Under the pieces are notes generated by a model, which was given only the letters and a program-made list of their open reading frames with translations, was not told the DNA's origin and did not search any database. Position numbers and translations under genes: made by a program. Positions 15,160 to 22,122 of a stretch of DNA of 35,256 nucleotides are shown here, piece after piece. Position 1 is the first letter of the stretch; every line of letters starts with the position of its first letter. The DNA is from Clostridiales bacterium (GTDB taxonomy: Bacteria; Bacillota; Clostridia; Oscillospirales; Oscillospiraceae): assembly GCA_018374635.1 (NCBI GenBank), contig JAHAEW010000033.1, forward strand, positions 1 through 35,256. The letters run 5' to 3'.

Positions 15160-15552
15160 TTATTGGTTCGACTTGTCCTCGCAGCAGTCGCAGTGAGGAC
15201 GGGGGATCTCGGTCACATTGTCGGCCGGAGCGGCTTCCGCTGCTTCCCGGGCGGCCTCCTCCGCCTGGCGCTCCAGCTCATCCAGCTCGTCCAGACGGAG
15301 GCGCAGCGCCTCCCGCTCCTGGGCGGTCATGGCCTGGAGCGCCTCCTGGAACAGCTGCTCCCGGCGCTCCTTGGCAGCCTGTCTGCCTTTTTCCTGAAGC
15401 TCCTCACCGAGCTGCCGTCCCTGCTCTGCGGCAATCTCGCCCTTTTCGACCAGGACTTTGCCCAGCTCGCCGGCTTTTTCCGCTGCGATGGCAGCGGCGC
15501 CTACACCGGCATAGGCCACATTGGTCAGCGTATCGGTCAGTTTATCCCACAT
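15160..15552 (-). CDS. Small helical (phasin-like) hypothetical protein
   Basis: The 130-residue product is almost entirely helix-forming. After WDKLTDTLTNVAYAGVGAAAIAAEKAGELG there is a charged Glu/Gln/Arg region with heptad character (about residues 30-110) and a short Cys-rich tail, CDCCEDKSNQ. This pattern resembles the loose group of phasin-like or YtxH-like coiled-coil proteins, but no function can be assigned. The ATG at 15552 follows AGGAGGT with good spacing. It is transcribed alone from its own promoter and faces the lipoprotein gene, so it interrupts the otherwise conserved lipoprotein-alr order. The Cys cluster may bind metal or be redox-active; that is speculation. Confidence 0.75.
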   Translation of the reverse strand: MWDKLTDTLTNVAYAGVGAAAIAAEKAGELGKVLVEKGEIAAEQGRQLGEELQEKGRQAAKERREQLFQEALQAMTAQEREALRLRLDELDELERQAEEAAREAAEAAPADNVTEIPRPHCDCCEDKSNQ

Positions 15553-15644
15553 AGAGAGACACCTCCTGATGTTAGATTGATCCTGCAATGTGTGGATTGG
15601 TTTGGCGGTCACGACGGGAGAGCTTCTCCCTCCGGATGATCTAT

Positions 15645-15673
15645 ATTATACCCGAAGCCGGACAAAATGTCTT
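15645..15673 (-). promoter_or_regulatory. Promoter of the helical protein gene
   Basis: On the minus strand AAGACA (15673-15668) and a consensus TATAAT (15650-15645) are 17 bases apart, about 90 bp before the ATG. Confidence 0.65.
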
Positions 15674-15783
15674 TGAGTTTCTTTAAAGGAAAGATTAAAA
15701 ATGGATGAAAGAACCGGGAAAAAGTCCAGAACCCGCAGGAAACGCCATTTGAAGGGAATTTCCCGGAAATTGACCGGCTTCCC

Positions 15784-15812
15784 TTGTGAGAATGTGCGGT
15801 TTGTGCTATGAT
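15784..15812 (+). promoter_or_regulatory. Extended -10 promoter of alr
   Basis: TTGTGA (15784-15789) and TATGAT (15807-15812) are 17 bases apart, with TGC just before the -10 box. Confidence 0.7.
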
Positions 15813-15872
15813 AATGTCTGCACGCATGAAAATCAACGGCGTCTGTGGTGAATGGGAAAGAAGGCGGGTTAC

Positions 15873-16997
15873 ATGGAGAGCAGGCAGAAGCGCACCTGGG
15901 CGGAGATCGACCTGGGCGCGCTGGAGCATAATTACCGTGCGCTGCGGGGCATGTTGTCCCCTGGGTGCCGCTTTTTGGGTGTGGTCAAGGCCAACGCATA
16001 TGGACACGGCGCTATTCCCGTGGCCCGGCGTCTGGAACAGCTGGGCGCGGACTATCTGGCGGTAGCCTCTCTGGATGAGGGAGCAGAGCTCCGGGTAGCG
16101 GGGATCACAGCTCCCATCCTGGTCCTGGGACAGACTCCGGCAGAGTTCGCGGCCGATGTGGTACGCCTGCGTCTGACCCAGACCGTCTGGGATCTGGAGA
16201 CTGCCCGGGCCCTCTCTGCGGCGGCGGGGGCCGAGGGGAGAGCGGTGAAGATCCATCTCAAGGCGGACACCGGAATGTCCCGGCTGGGCCTGTGCTGCGG
16301 CGCGTCCCATCTGGAGCAGACGGCGGAGGCCATGGCGGCTATCTGCGCGCTGCCCGGACTGGTTCATGAGGGGATCTTTACCCATTTTTCCGACGCCGAC
16401 GGAAGCGAGGAGTTTACCATGCTCCAGTTTACCCGCTTTCTGGATCTGATCGAAAAGCTGGAGGGCATGGGGATCACGTTTGCGATCCGGCACTGTGCCG
16501 CCAGCGCGGCCACCCTGCGCTTTCCGTGCACCCATCTGGATATGGTGCGGCCGGGGATCGCGCTCTATGGCCACTATCCCGCGCCGGAGTGCGTGGGACT
16601 GGACGGCGGTACGCTGGAGCCGGTGATGGCCCTCAAGACCCGGGTGGCCGCGGTGGAAGAGCGTCCCGCCGGCGCCTGCGTGAGCTATGGCCGGACGGCC
16701 CGGCTGGAGGAGAATACCCGTCTGGCAGTGCTCTCCATCGGATATGCAGACGGACTGTCCCGGGGCCTGTCCAACCGGGGAGCCGTCTCCCTGGGCGGTC
16801 AGCGGCGTCCCATCTTGGGCCGGGTATGCATGGACCTGTGCATGGTCCCCGCGGGGGAGGACGTCCGCCCCGGCGATGTGGCCGAGGTCTTTGGAACGAG
16901 AATACCCGTGGAAGAGCACGCAGACATGCTGGGCACCATTTCCTATGAGCTGCTCTGCGCGGTCTCCCGCCGGGTGCCCCGGATCTATCTGGAGTGA
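15873..16997 (+). CDS. alr: Alanine racemase
   Basis: Alr interconverts L- and D-alanine for peptidoglycan using pyridoxal phosphate. The 374-residue product has TWAEIDLGALEHNYRAL at the N-terminus and the PLP lysine (Lys39) in VVKANAYGHG. ADTGMSRLG is near residue 132, the catalytic Tyr in CVSYGRTARL near residue 271, and the C-terminal LGRVCMDLCMV where substrate is held. The start at 15873 has AGGCGG five bases upstream; an ATG at 15852 is possible but lacks a ribosome site. It has its own extended -10 promoter. The usual Firmicutes pairing with mazF is kept, about 200 bp downstream, but no mazE lies between. Confidence 0.95.
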   Translation: MESRQKRTWAEIDLGALEHNYRALRGMLSPGCRFLGVVKANAYGHGAIPVARRLEQLGADYLAVASLDEGAELRVAGITAPILVLGQTPAEFAADVVRLRLTQTVWDLETARALSAAAGAEGRAVKIHLKADTGMSRLGLCCGASHLEQTAEAMAAICALPGLVHEGIFTHFSDADGSEEFTMLQFTRFLDLIEKLEGMGITFAIRHCAASAATLRFPCTHLDMVRPGIALYGHYPAPECVGLDGGTLEPVMALKTRVAAVEERPAGACVSYGRTARLEENTRLAVLSIGYADGLSRGLSNRGAVSLGGQRRPILGRVCMDLCMVPAGEDVRPGDVAEVFGTRIPVEEHADMLGTISYELLCAVSRRVPRIYLE

Positions 16998-17031
16998 GAG
17001 AGGAACCGCTGCCGGCACCGGAGCATAAAAT

Positions 17032-17184
17032 GGCCCGGGGAGAGTATCGCCGGGCCGACGGAGGGCACACAGCTTCCGGGGGATTTTCCGGGCGCTGTGT
17101 ATAAATCCCGCCGTGCCGTGGGAGAATCATAGTAGCTTGGCGAAGGGGGGAAACCCCCGGTGACGCCGGCCACTATCTTCCGGC
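17032..17184 (+). other. Hairpin-rich non-coding segment where mazE would be expected
   Basis: The 202-bp alr-mazF gap carries at least three hairpins: GGCCCGG/CCGGGCC (17032-17038 with 17050-17056), ACACAGC/GCTGTGT (17067-17073 with 17094-17100), and a stacked set GGCG with CGCC (17139-17142 with 17164-17167) around GGGGG with CCCCC (17146-17150 with 17154-17158). The first may end alr transcripts. Only a 24-codon frame without a ribosome site is present, so it is not a usual antitoxin gene. The rest is a candidate structured leader of mazF. I do not recognise a known riboswitch core. Confidence 0.5.
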
Positions 17185-17199
17185 GGAGTGTGAGCTTTT

Positions 17200-17565
17200 G
17201 TGGACAACAGCGTGAAACGTGGAGACATCTTTTATGCCGACCTGAGTCCTGTGGTGGGCAGCGAACAGGGGGGCGTGCGTCCGGTCCTGATCGTACAGAA
17301 CGATACGGGCAACAAGCACAGCCCCACCGTCATCGCGGCGGCCATCACCTCTCAGACAGGCAAAGCGCGCCTGCCGACCCACATCGAGTTTGCGGCCGGG
17401 AGCTATGGGCTCCCAAAAGATTCGGTGGTCCTGCTGGAGCAGATCCGGACTCTGGATAAGAAACGGCTGCGTGAGCATATGGGGAGGCTGGACGGCACCC
17501 TGATGAAACAGGTGGATTCTGCCATTGCGGTCAGCTTTGGCCTTCATCTCCAACAGCTGGTCTGA
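17200..17565 (+). CDS. mazF: MazF/PemK-family endoribonuclease toxin
   Basis: The 121-residue protein belongs to the MazF (NdoA/EndoA) family of sequence-specific mRNA-cleaving toxins. It has VKRGDIFYADLSPVVGSEQGGVRPVLIVQND at the N-terminus with the conserved Gly-Arg-Pro loop, the TVIAAAITSQTGKARLPTHIEF core strand, and DSVVLLEQIRTLDKKRL with the conserved Glu-Gln-Arg. The start is GTG at 17200 with a GGCGGAG site about eleven bases before it. In Bacillus a mazE antitoxin lies directly upstream after alr. Here that space has no antitoxin frame, so control must come from an antitoxin elsewhere, from the leader RNA or from the chromosomal housekeeping role of the protein. Confidence 0.93.
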   Translation: MDNSVKRGDIFYADLSPVVGSEQGGVRPVLIVQNDTGNKHSPTVIAAAITSQTGKARLPTHIEFAAGSYGLPKDSVVLLEQIRTLDKKRLREHMGRLDGTLMKQVDSAIAVSFGLHLQQLV

Positions 17566-17681
17566 CCGCTGGCGCGGCAGAGACAGAACACATGGGACGC
17601 GGGCCGGCGAAAGGCTACATAGTGATATGCAGCGTTTGCCGGCCTGACGTCCGTTTTGGAATCGTACATAGGAGGACGCCC

Positions 17682-18212
17682 ATGAAAGCAACAAAATGGA
17701 TGCCGCGCCTTTTGGCCGGAGGATTGGTGACGCTGTCCCTGATGGGAGTGGCTCTGGCTGCCGCACAGGGCAGCCAGAGCGATCCCCTGGTGACGTTGAG
17801 TTATCTCAATGAGAAGGCAACGCCTTCCATTCTCTCCCAGGTGGACGCCAAGCTCACCCAGCGGGAGAGCGCCCTTAAGGCGCAGTTGGAGCAGGTGGCC
17901 GACAGTTACGCCCAGCAGGTGCAGGGATCGGGCGGGACCGGGGGGAGCGCCTCGGTCTATCAGGTGGTGACCCTCAAACAGGGACAGCAGCTGATCGCGG
18001 GCGCCGCCTGCGAGATCCTGCTGCGCAGCGGCACAGCGGTCTGCGTATCGGACTCCTCGCCCGGCCTGGTGGACATGACGGACGGCAGCGCGCTGGCTCC
18101 GGGAGGAGCGCTGAGCGCCAACCACCTCTACCTGGCTACCATTGATGGCCGGGGCGTGAAGGCGTCCGGAGCGGTCACCCTGATGGTGAGAGGGAACTAC
18201 AACATCCGATAA
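17682..18212 (+). CDS. Secreted protein of unknown function
   Basis: The 176-residue protein has a clear signal peptide: basic start MKATKWMPR, hydrophobic core LLAGGLVTLSLMGVALA and a likely cleavage after ALA or AAA near residue 27. A helical stretch follows (KLTQRESALKAQLEQVADSY) and then a beta-rich C-terminal half with VTLKQGQQLIAGAACEILLRSGTAVC and a Gly-rich loop. Two Cys residues could form a disulfide. Similar proteins seem common in this clostridial lineage but I know no assigned function. The ATG at 17682 follows AGGAGG by six bases. It is 116 bp after mazF and followed by a terminator, and probably has its own transcript. Confidence 0.8.
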   Translation: MKATKWMPRLLAGGLVTLSLMGVALAAAQGSQSDPLVTLSYLNEKATPSILSQVDAKLTQRESALKAQLEQVADSYAQQVQGSGGTGGSASVYQVVTLKQGQQLIAGAACEILLRSGTAVCVSDSSPGLVDMTDGSALAPGGALSANHLYLATIDGRGVKASGAVTLMVRGNYNIR

Positions 18213-18222
18213 GACAAAAAAG

Positions 18223-18259
18223 AGGGACAGCTCCCATGAAGGGGGGCTGTCCCTTTTTC
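18223..18259. terminator. Bidirectional terminator
   Basis: A 13-bp stem (18223-18235 with 18242-18254) with a 6-base loop is followed by TTTTTCC on the plus strand and by a U-rich tract on the minus strand from the preceding A-run. It separates the secreted-protein gene from the convergent DUF5317 gene. Confidence 0.85.
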
Positions 18260-18268
18260 CAATCTGAG

Positions 18269-18838
18269 TTATCCATTGCGCAGCCATATGGGCAGACGGG
18301 AGGGCTTCATCATGGCCATGAGACAGAAAAAGACTCCCGCAGCCAGGCAAAAATCTCCCACACTGGCAAAGCCCCGCAGAAGGGGAATGGGGAGATAAAA
18401 AATGTCGCCTAAAAAGAGAAGTCTGGTCTCCGGACCGGCCAGGGCGTACATGGGGATGGCTCCGGAAGAAAGAGCCTCGAATCCCAGGGAGGAGAGCCGG
18501 AGAGCAGCCTGGGCGCTGACCGGCATGCGCCAGCCGTTGGCGGCGATGACCGCTAGATTAAACAGCAGCCCCGCGCCTGCGCACAGAGCCGTACGCCTCC
18601 GCCGGCGGTTGCGCAGCAGGAACAGGCCAAGCGTCAGATAGGAGAGCAGCAGCAGGGCCGGCCCCCAGAAGCCGGAACTGGTCTTGGGCCAAGGGACCCA
18701 GGCGACGGCGATGCGCTGTATGAGAAGGGCCGCAATAGGGAGAAAAATCCAATGGATACGGGCCTCCTCCCAGCGGGAGAGCCGGCCTCCGCCCATCCAG
18801 CCCACCAGCAGGCTGAGGATCACTGCGGCAGTCAGCAT
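18269..18838 (-). CDS. DUF5317-family membrane protein
   Basis: The 189-residue protein is an integral membrane protein with about five to six hydrophobic segments, starting with LTAAVILSLLVGWMGGG. AVIAANGWRMPVSAQAALRL near residue 100 and LLFLGDIFYLPIPLL near residue 145 match the pattern I associate with DUF5317. Function is unknown. Its ATG at 18838 overlaps the end of the HD-GYP gene by 7 bp, so the two are very likely translated together. DUF5317 proteins are often next to HD-GYP proteins in Clostridia; a shared signalling role is inference. Confidence 0.78.
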   Translation of the reverse strand: MLTAAVILSLLVGWMGGGRLSRWEEARIHWIFLPIAALLIQRIAVAWVPWPKTSSGFWGPALLLLSYLTLGLFLLRNRRRRRTALCAGAGLLFNLAVIAANGWRMPVSAQAALRLSSLGFEALSSGAIPMYALAGPETRLLFLGDIFYLPIPLLRGFASVGDFCLAAGVFFCLMAMMKPSRLPIWLRNG

Positions 18839-20028
18839 GGCGGGCCCTCCTCGCCGTCTAAGCGGGGATCGAGCAGACCGGCCTCGGCCATGTCAGCAGC
18901 CACGCGGGCCACCTCTGGGTGAAACTGCCGCCCGGCCTCGGCACGCGGGATTTCGGCGGCTATTTTGGGGGAGCGGCCGCTGCAATAGGGCCGGTCGCTG
19001 GTGATGGCATCGTAGGCGTCGGCTGCGGCCAGGATATAGACCTCCAGAGAGAACTCCTCGCCACAGGTTCCGTCGGGATAGCCGCCGCCGTCATAGCGTT
19101 CATGGTGGCGGCGGACCAGTTCCAGAATATCCTGGTAAGAGTCGATATTTTTCAAAATATCCACCCCGATGACCGGATGGCGCTGGATAACAGCCCGCTC
19201 CTCCGGAGTCAGGCTTCCGGGCTTTTGTAGGATCGAGTCGGGAATGCCGATCTTTCCAATATCATGGAATACCGCCCCCGTCTGAAGCCGCTGGATCGTC
19301 TTGGAGGGAAGATTCATACGCTCGGCAATCTGTACAGAAAAGCGGGCGACACGGGAGGAGTGCCCTTCCGTATAGGTGTCCTTGGCGTCCAGGGCGGCGG
19401 TCAGAGCCTTCAAAATGCTGTACTGCTGCTGCGCGCTGCTCAGATAGAGCTTGAAGGAATAACGGGCCAGCAGCAGCGGCAGCATGAAGAGAAAGGCCAG
19501 CCAGGCCCCTGAGGGCATCTGGAGCAGCATGGCCAGGAAGTAGGCCATGGGCGCCGAGCACAGGATGCTGGGCAGGAGGCCCAGAAACATCTGGAAGATG
19601 GTGGGATAAAAGGAGACCTTGCCCTCGAGCAGAAAGAGGAAGAGCAGGATAAAGCTGTTGATCACAATGGAGCAGAACACAAAGAGCAGGGAGGGGAACA
19701 GCACACCGGGGAGAGACAGATCCCCCGGGACGCCATCCGCGGCGTGATAGAGGAACCCTGACAGGGTAAAGGACAGATTGAGATTGCTGGTATTGAAAAG
19801 AGTCTTGACAGGGGCGGTGTTGAAGATATGACAGTATCCGCCGCCGTGTTCCCGGGGATAGATCTCCAGCGGTTTGGTCAGAAAGACAATGGCGGTGGCA
19901 GTCTCAGGCCCCAGAAGCAAAACCGTGGCGAGAATACTGATAAAGGACATATCAATGGTGCAGTCTGGGCGGATATACAGCGGAAGGCACCGGCAGAGCA
20001 CACACAGGACCACCAGGGCGCCCAGCAC
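18832..20028 (-). CDS. Membrane HD-GYP domain protein, N-terminus frameshifted
   Basis: The open frame of 398 residues has an N-terminal membrane region of about six segments, then an HD-GYP domain from about residue 210: GHSSRVARFSVQIAERM, FHDIGKIGIPDSIL, HPVIGVDIL and HHERYDGGGYPDG. HD-GYP proteins hydrolyse cyclic di-GMP or related dinucleotides. The frame begins at GTG 20028 without a ribosome site. A convincing start (ATG at 20144, GGAGG eleven bases before) and a first membrane segment lie in another frame at 20144-20031. One extra base in the C-rich stretch near 20030-20045 would join the two as DPHVLGALVV. So either the gene is truncated at its start, the first segment is lost, or a sequencing error removed one base. 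Confidence 0.85.
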   Translation of the reverse strand: MLGALVVLCVLCRCLPLYIRPDCTIDMSFISILATVLLLGPETATAIVFLTKPLEIYPREHGGGYCHIFNTAPVKTLFNTSNLNLSFTLSGFLYHAADGVPGDLSLPGVLFPSLLFVFCSIVINSFILLFLFLLEGKVSFYPTIFQMFLGLLPSILCSAPMAYFLAMLLQMPSGAWLAFLFMLPLLLARYSFKLYLSSAQQQYSILKALTAALDAKDTYTEGHSSRVARFSVQIAERMNLPSKTIQRLQTGAVFHDIGKIGIPDSILQKPGSLTPEERAVIQRHPVIGVDILKNIDSYQDILELVRRHHERYDGGGYPDGTCGEEFSLEVYILAAADAYDAITSDRPYCSGRSPKIAAEIPRAEAGRQFHPEVARVAADMAEAGLLDPRLDGEEGPPC

Positions 20029-20030
20029 AT

Positions 20031-20144
20031 GGGGTCCTGCCGGGGGACGTCCTGAAGACTGCGGCAGACGGAATAGATTCCACTGCTCATTCCCAGCAGG
20101 ATGACCAGGCCGATATACCAGGTAGAGGGTTGGTGTTTCTGCAT
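20031..20144 (-). pseudogene. Out-of-frame N-terminal segment of the HD-GYP gene
   Basis: From ATG 20144 the minus strand encodes about 38 residues, MQKHQPSTWYIGLVILLGMS and a following hydrophobic stretch, that look like the natural first membrane helix of the HD-GYP protein. The frame then runs on out of phase into a composition unlike its neighbours. The ribosome site is better than for the internal GTG at 20028, so translation probably starts here. A one-base loss in the C-tracts near 20031-20045 explains the break. Confidence 0.6.
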
Positions 20145-20194
20145 GTGTGTCAAGACCTCCGAATAGACCGGTATGGAACGTCAGAATATGTGGG

Positions 20195-20232
20195 AAAAAG
20201 CAGAAGCGGCCAGAAATTCCAGCCGCTTCTGC
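20195..20232 (-). terminator. Terminator after the small membrane peptide
   Basis: An 11-bp stem (20232-20222 with 20210-20200) with an 11-base loop is followed on the minus strand by TTTTTCCC. It ends transcripts from the peptide gene and lies just before the HD-GYP start. Confidence 0.85.
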
Positions 20233-20247
20233 CTCACGAAGGATCGC

Positions 20248-20331
20248 TTAGCGCCAGTTGAAATAAGCGCCGCCAGCGACCAGCAGGGAAACCAGGGAAG
20301 TCAGAGCAACCATGATTTTCGCCTTATTCAT
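20248..20331 (-). CDS. 27-residue hydrophobic peptide
   Basis: A small frame of 27 codons begins with ATG at 20331, nine bases after AAAGGAG, and stops with TAA at 20248. The product is one membrane-spanning helix with a basic start (MNKAKIM) and an aromatic end (YFNWR), the pattern of a single-span small membrane protein. It sits between the conserved unknown gene (85 bp upstream) and a strong terminator. It may be an independent small gene or a leader. No family is recognised; the combination of ribosome site, helix and terminator is the evidence. Confidence 0.6.
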   Translation of the reverse strand: MNKAKIMVALTSLVSLLVAGGAYFNWR

Positions 20332-20416
20332 CGAATACAGCTCCTTTACCGGATACTCTGCCGTTTCGCTGTGGGCAGGCTGTATTCGCTTCGCTCCATA
20401 TAGAACAGGGGAAAAA

Positions 20417-21058
20417 TCAAAGAAGAGACTCCGAAGAGGGAGGAAGGGTCAAAAGACGGCGGTTGACCGCGTCCAGTGTAGCCAGAATCACGGAGAAGTT
20501 GACGTCATCCCCCACATAGCAGGCCCCAAGTAAAGACTCGGTTTTTCCATCGACCTTCAAGAAGAGTCCGACCATCACCACCGGGTGTTCTGCCAGGGTG
20601 GTGGTACGCACAGCCTCCACCGAGAAGCGGCAGTTAGCGGCCAAAAGACAGTTGATGGCCTCTGCCGTGGCGGCGGCAATGGCGCGGGTCCGTGTGCCCG
20701 AGGAAGGGGCGCAGTGGGACGCGCCCTCATAGAGCCGGTCGTCCAGACGGAGATGGACTTTGACCGAGACGCCGTCCCGGCTGCTGGCCATATCCAGACG
20801 CTCAAAGACCAGGCGGCGGGGGCCCTCTTTCAACGGAGTGGGGATGCGAGCCACGCTGATAATCCGGTGATCCAGTTCCAACTGAAACTTGGCCAGCAGG
20901 GCGGACTGAACGTCCCGGACCACCTGTTTGGGACTGCGGGACTGGTCGGAGAGGATATGGACCTCGCGCACGGTCTCTTCCTCCACATGAAATGCGGCGC
21001 CCAGCACACCTGGGAGCTGATTGACGAGGGCCTTCCAGGCCTCGGTATCCAAAACCAT
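20417..21058 (-). CDS. Conserved unknown protein upstream of the HD-GYP gene
   Basis: The 213-residue soluble protein has no recognised domain. The N-terminal half (about 1-75) has VREVHILSDQSRSPKQVVRDVQSALLAKF followed by DHRIISVARI, a beta-alpha-beta-like pattern. The C-terminal half repeats alternating strands with an AIAAATAEAINCLLA helix and ends near NFSVILATLDAVNRRLL. The ATG at 21058 has AAGGAGG upstream, and a good promoter precedes it. It appears to be the first gene of a group with the 27-residue peptide, HD-GYP and DUF5317 genes, although a terminator lies between the second and third. A sensor or partner role is guesswork. Confidence 0.7.
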   Translation of the reverse strand: MVLDTEAWKALVNQLPGVLGAAFHVEEETVREVHILSDQSRSPKQVVRDVQSALLAKFQLELDHRIISVARIPTPLKEGPRRLVFERLDMASSRDGVSVKVHLRLDDRLYEGASHCAPSSGTRTRAIAAATAEAINCLLAANCRFSVEAVRTTTLAEHPVVMVGLFLKVDGKTESLLGACYVGDDVNFSVILATLDAVNRRLLTLPPSSESLL

Positions 21059-21108
21059 CGTCTGAGGGCCTCCTTCTGGTGGGACAAAAAGTTACAACAA
21101 CTGTTGCT

Positions 21109-21137
21109 ATTATACAGAATCCAACCAAAGGGCACAA
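21109..21137 (-). promoter_or_regulatory. Promoter of the conserved unknown gene
   Basis: TTGTGC (21137-21132) and consensus TATAAT (21114-21109) are 17 bases apart on the minus strand, about 50 bp before the ATG. Confidence 0.7.
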
Positions 21138-21282
21138 GTGTGTAACCGTATATTTTAGACAGAAAAAGGAGAAAATTTTTTCTTCTGAAAGGATTTTCTA
21201 TAACTGGTTAAAAAAGGAGTTTCCGGCGTGACGGCGCATGGTCCGGCAGGCTGTCACATAGGAATAAAGGAGAGAAACGGGA

Positions 21283-21906
21283 TTGCCGGAGGAATGGGGG
21301 AAACACTTGGAGATGCAGTTCACACTGGCCCGGGGGCGGGGCTTCCTGCGAGTACAGGAAGAGGGCGGCAAGATTCGGCTGTATGGAGAGCTGCCGGAGG
21401 ACGGGCGGGGGATCTATAAAGGAAGAATACAGGGTCCGGGGGGCGGGGCATATCTGGCAGGCACGTTTCTCCCGGAGGGAGAAAAGCTGTGTCTCCGGCG
21501 CGTGATGTCCCGGGAGATGCTGAAGAATCTGGGGGTCTGGCCGGTGACAGGGGCGGAGGCGGTGCTGGCCTTTCCCCGGGGCAGACGGGGCGGGGGGGAG
21601 CCTGTCCCGACCGGGTGGACACGCCTTTTGGACCTGTCCGCCCGTCTGGGGGATCCCCTCCTTTGCCGGGCGGCGGAGGGCGTGGCGGGGGCGCTCATTC
21701 GCCCTGCGGGAGAAGGCGTTGAAATCGCTGTGCCATTCGCGCTGGGAGGACGGTTCCCATTGACTCCGCTGTTCTGCTTGATGTGGGTGTGGGAGTGGGA
21801 CGGAACAAGGTATGCCAGTGTCCGGCTGGACAAAAAGGGATGGCCGGTCATGCCCCAAAACCGCCCTGGGGGAGAGGCGGAGCGGTCAAAAGGGAGCGCG
21901 GATTAA
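21283..21906 (+). CDS. Hypothetical protein before rpsB
   Basis: The 207-residue frame starts with TTG at 21283 after GGAGAG at good spacing; an ATG at 21313 is an alternative with a weaker site and would give 197 residues. The product has MQFTLARGRGFLRVQEEGGKIRLYGELP near its start, a central Gly/Arg-rich part, and a C-terminal WVWEWDGTRYASVRLDKKGWPVMP. There is no signal peptide or clear membrane helix. No family is recognised. The alternating hydrophobic pattern suggests mostly beta structure. It lies in the same direction as rpsB but before the strong rpsB promoter, so it is probably a separate unit. Codon use is like its neighbours. Confidence 0.6.
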   Translation: MPEEWGKHLEMQFTLARGRGFLRVQEEGGKIRLYGELPEDGRGIYKGRIQGPGGGAYLAGTFLPEGEKLCLRRVMSREMLKNLGVWPVTGAEAVLAFPRGRRGGGEPVPTGWTRLLDLSARLGDPLLCRAAEGVAGALIRPAGEGVEIAVPFALGGRFPLTPLFCLMWVWEWDGTRYASVRLDKKGWPVMPQNRPGGEAERSKGSAD

Positions 21907-21987
21907 CGGGGTGCGGGGCCGCATTATAAAAAGAAGGAAAGAAAAGGACAGGGGAAAGGATAAAAACGGATTTTCGGAAAATAATAC

Positions 21988-22016
21988 TTGCATCTTGGGA
22001 AAAGCTATTATATAAT
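21988..22016 (+). promoter_or_regulatory. Promoter of rpsB-tsf
   Basis: TTGCAT (21988-21993) and consensus TATAAT (22011-22016) are 17 bases apart. The predicted start leaves a leader of about 100 nt before rpsB, which contains a short GCCCGC/GTGGGC hairpin near 22060-22075 and could serve S2 feedback control as in other bacteria. Confidence 0.85.
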
Positions 22017-22122
22017 ACCAAAGCATGATTACACACATCTGCTGATTCTGTGTCCAGTGCCCGCAAGGGTGGGCAGGGAAGATGAGGCGGATGGCGGTAA
22101 CAACAAAAAGGAGGAAATAATC

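Larger units (their letters stand above)
15553..15872. other. 320-bp divergent intergenic region
   Basis: The gap between the leftward helical-protein gene and alr is AT-richer than its surroundings. It holds the two divergent promoters listed separately and one perfect 11-bp palindrome, GGGAATTTCCC at 15754-15764, which could be a regulator site. No reading frame with a ribosome site is seen. Confidence 0.6.

Noticed and set aside
17031..17105. 24-codon ATG frame between alr and mazF as a possible antitoxin
   Set aside because: Too short, no ribosome site, Gly/Arg-rich without ribbon-helix-helix or MazE pattern; it lies within hairpin arms.
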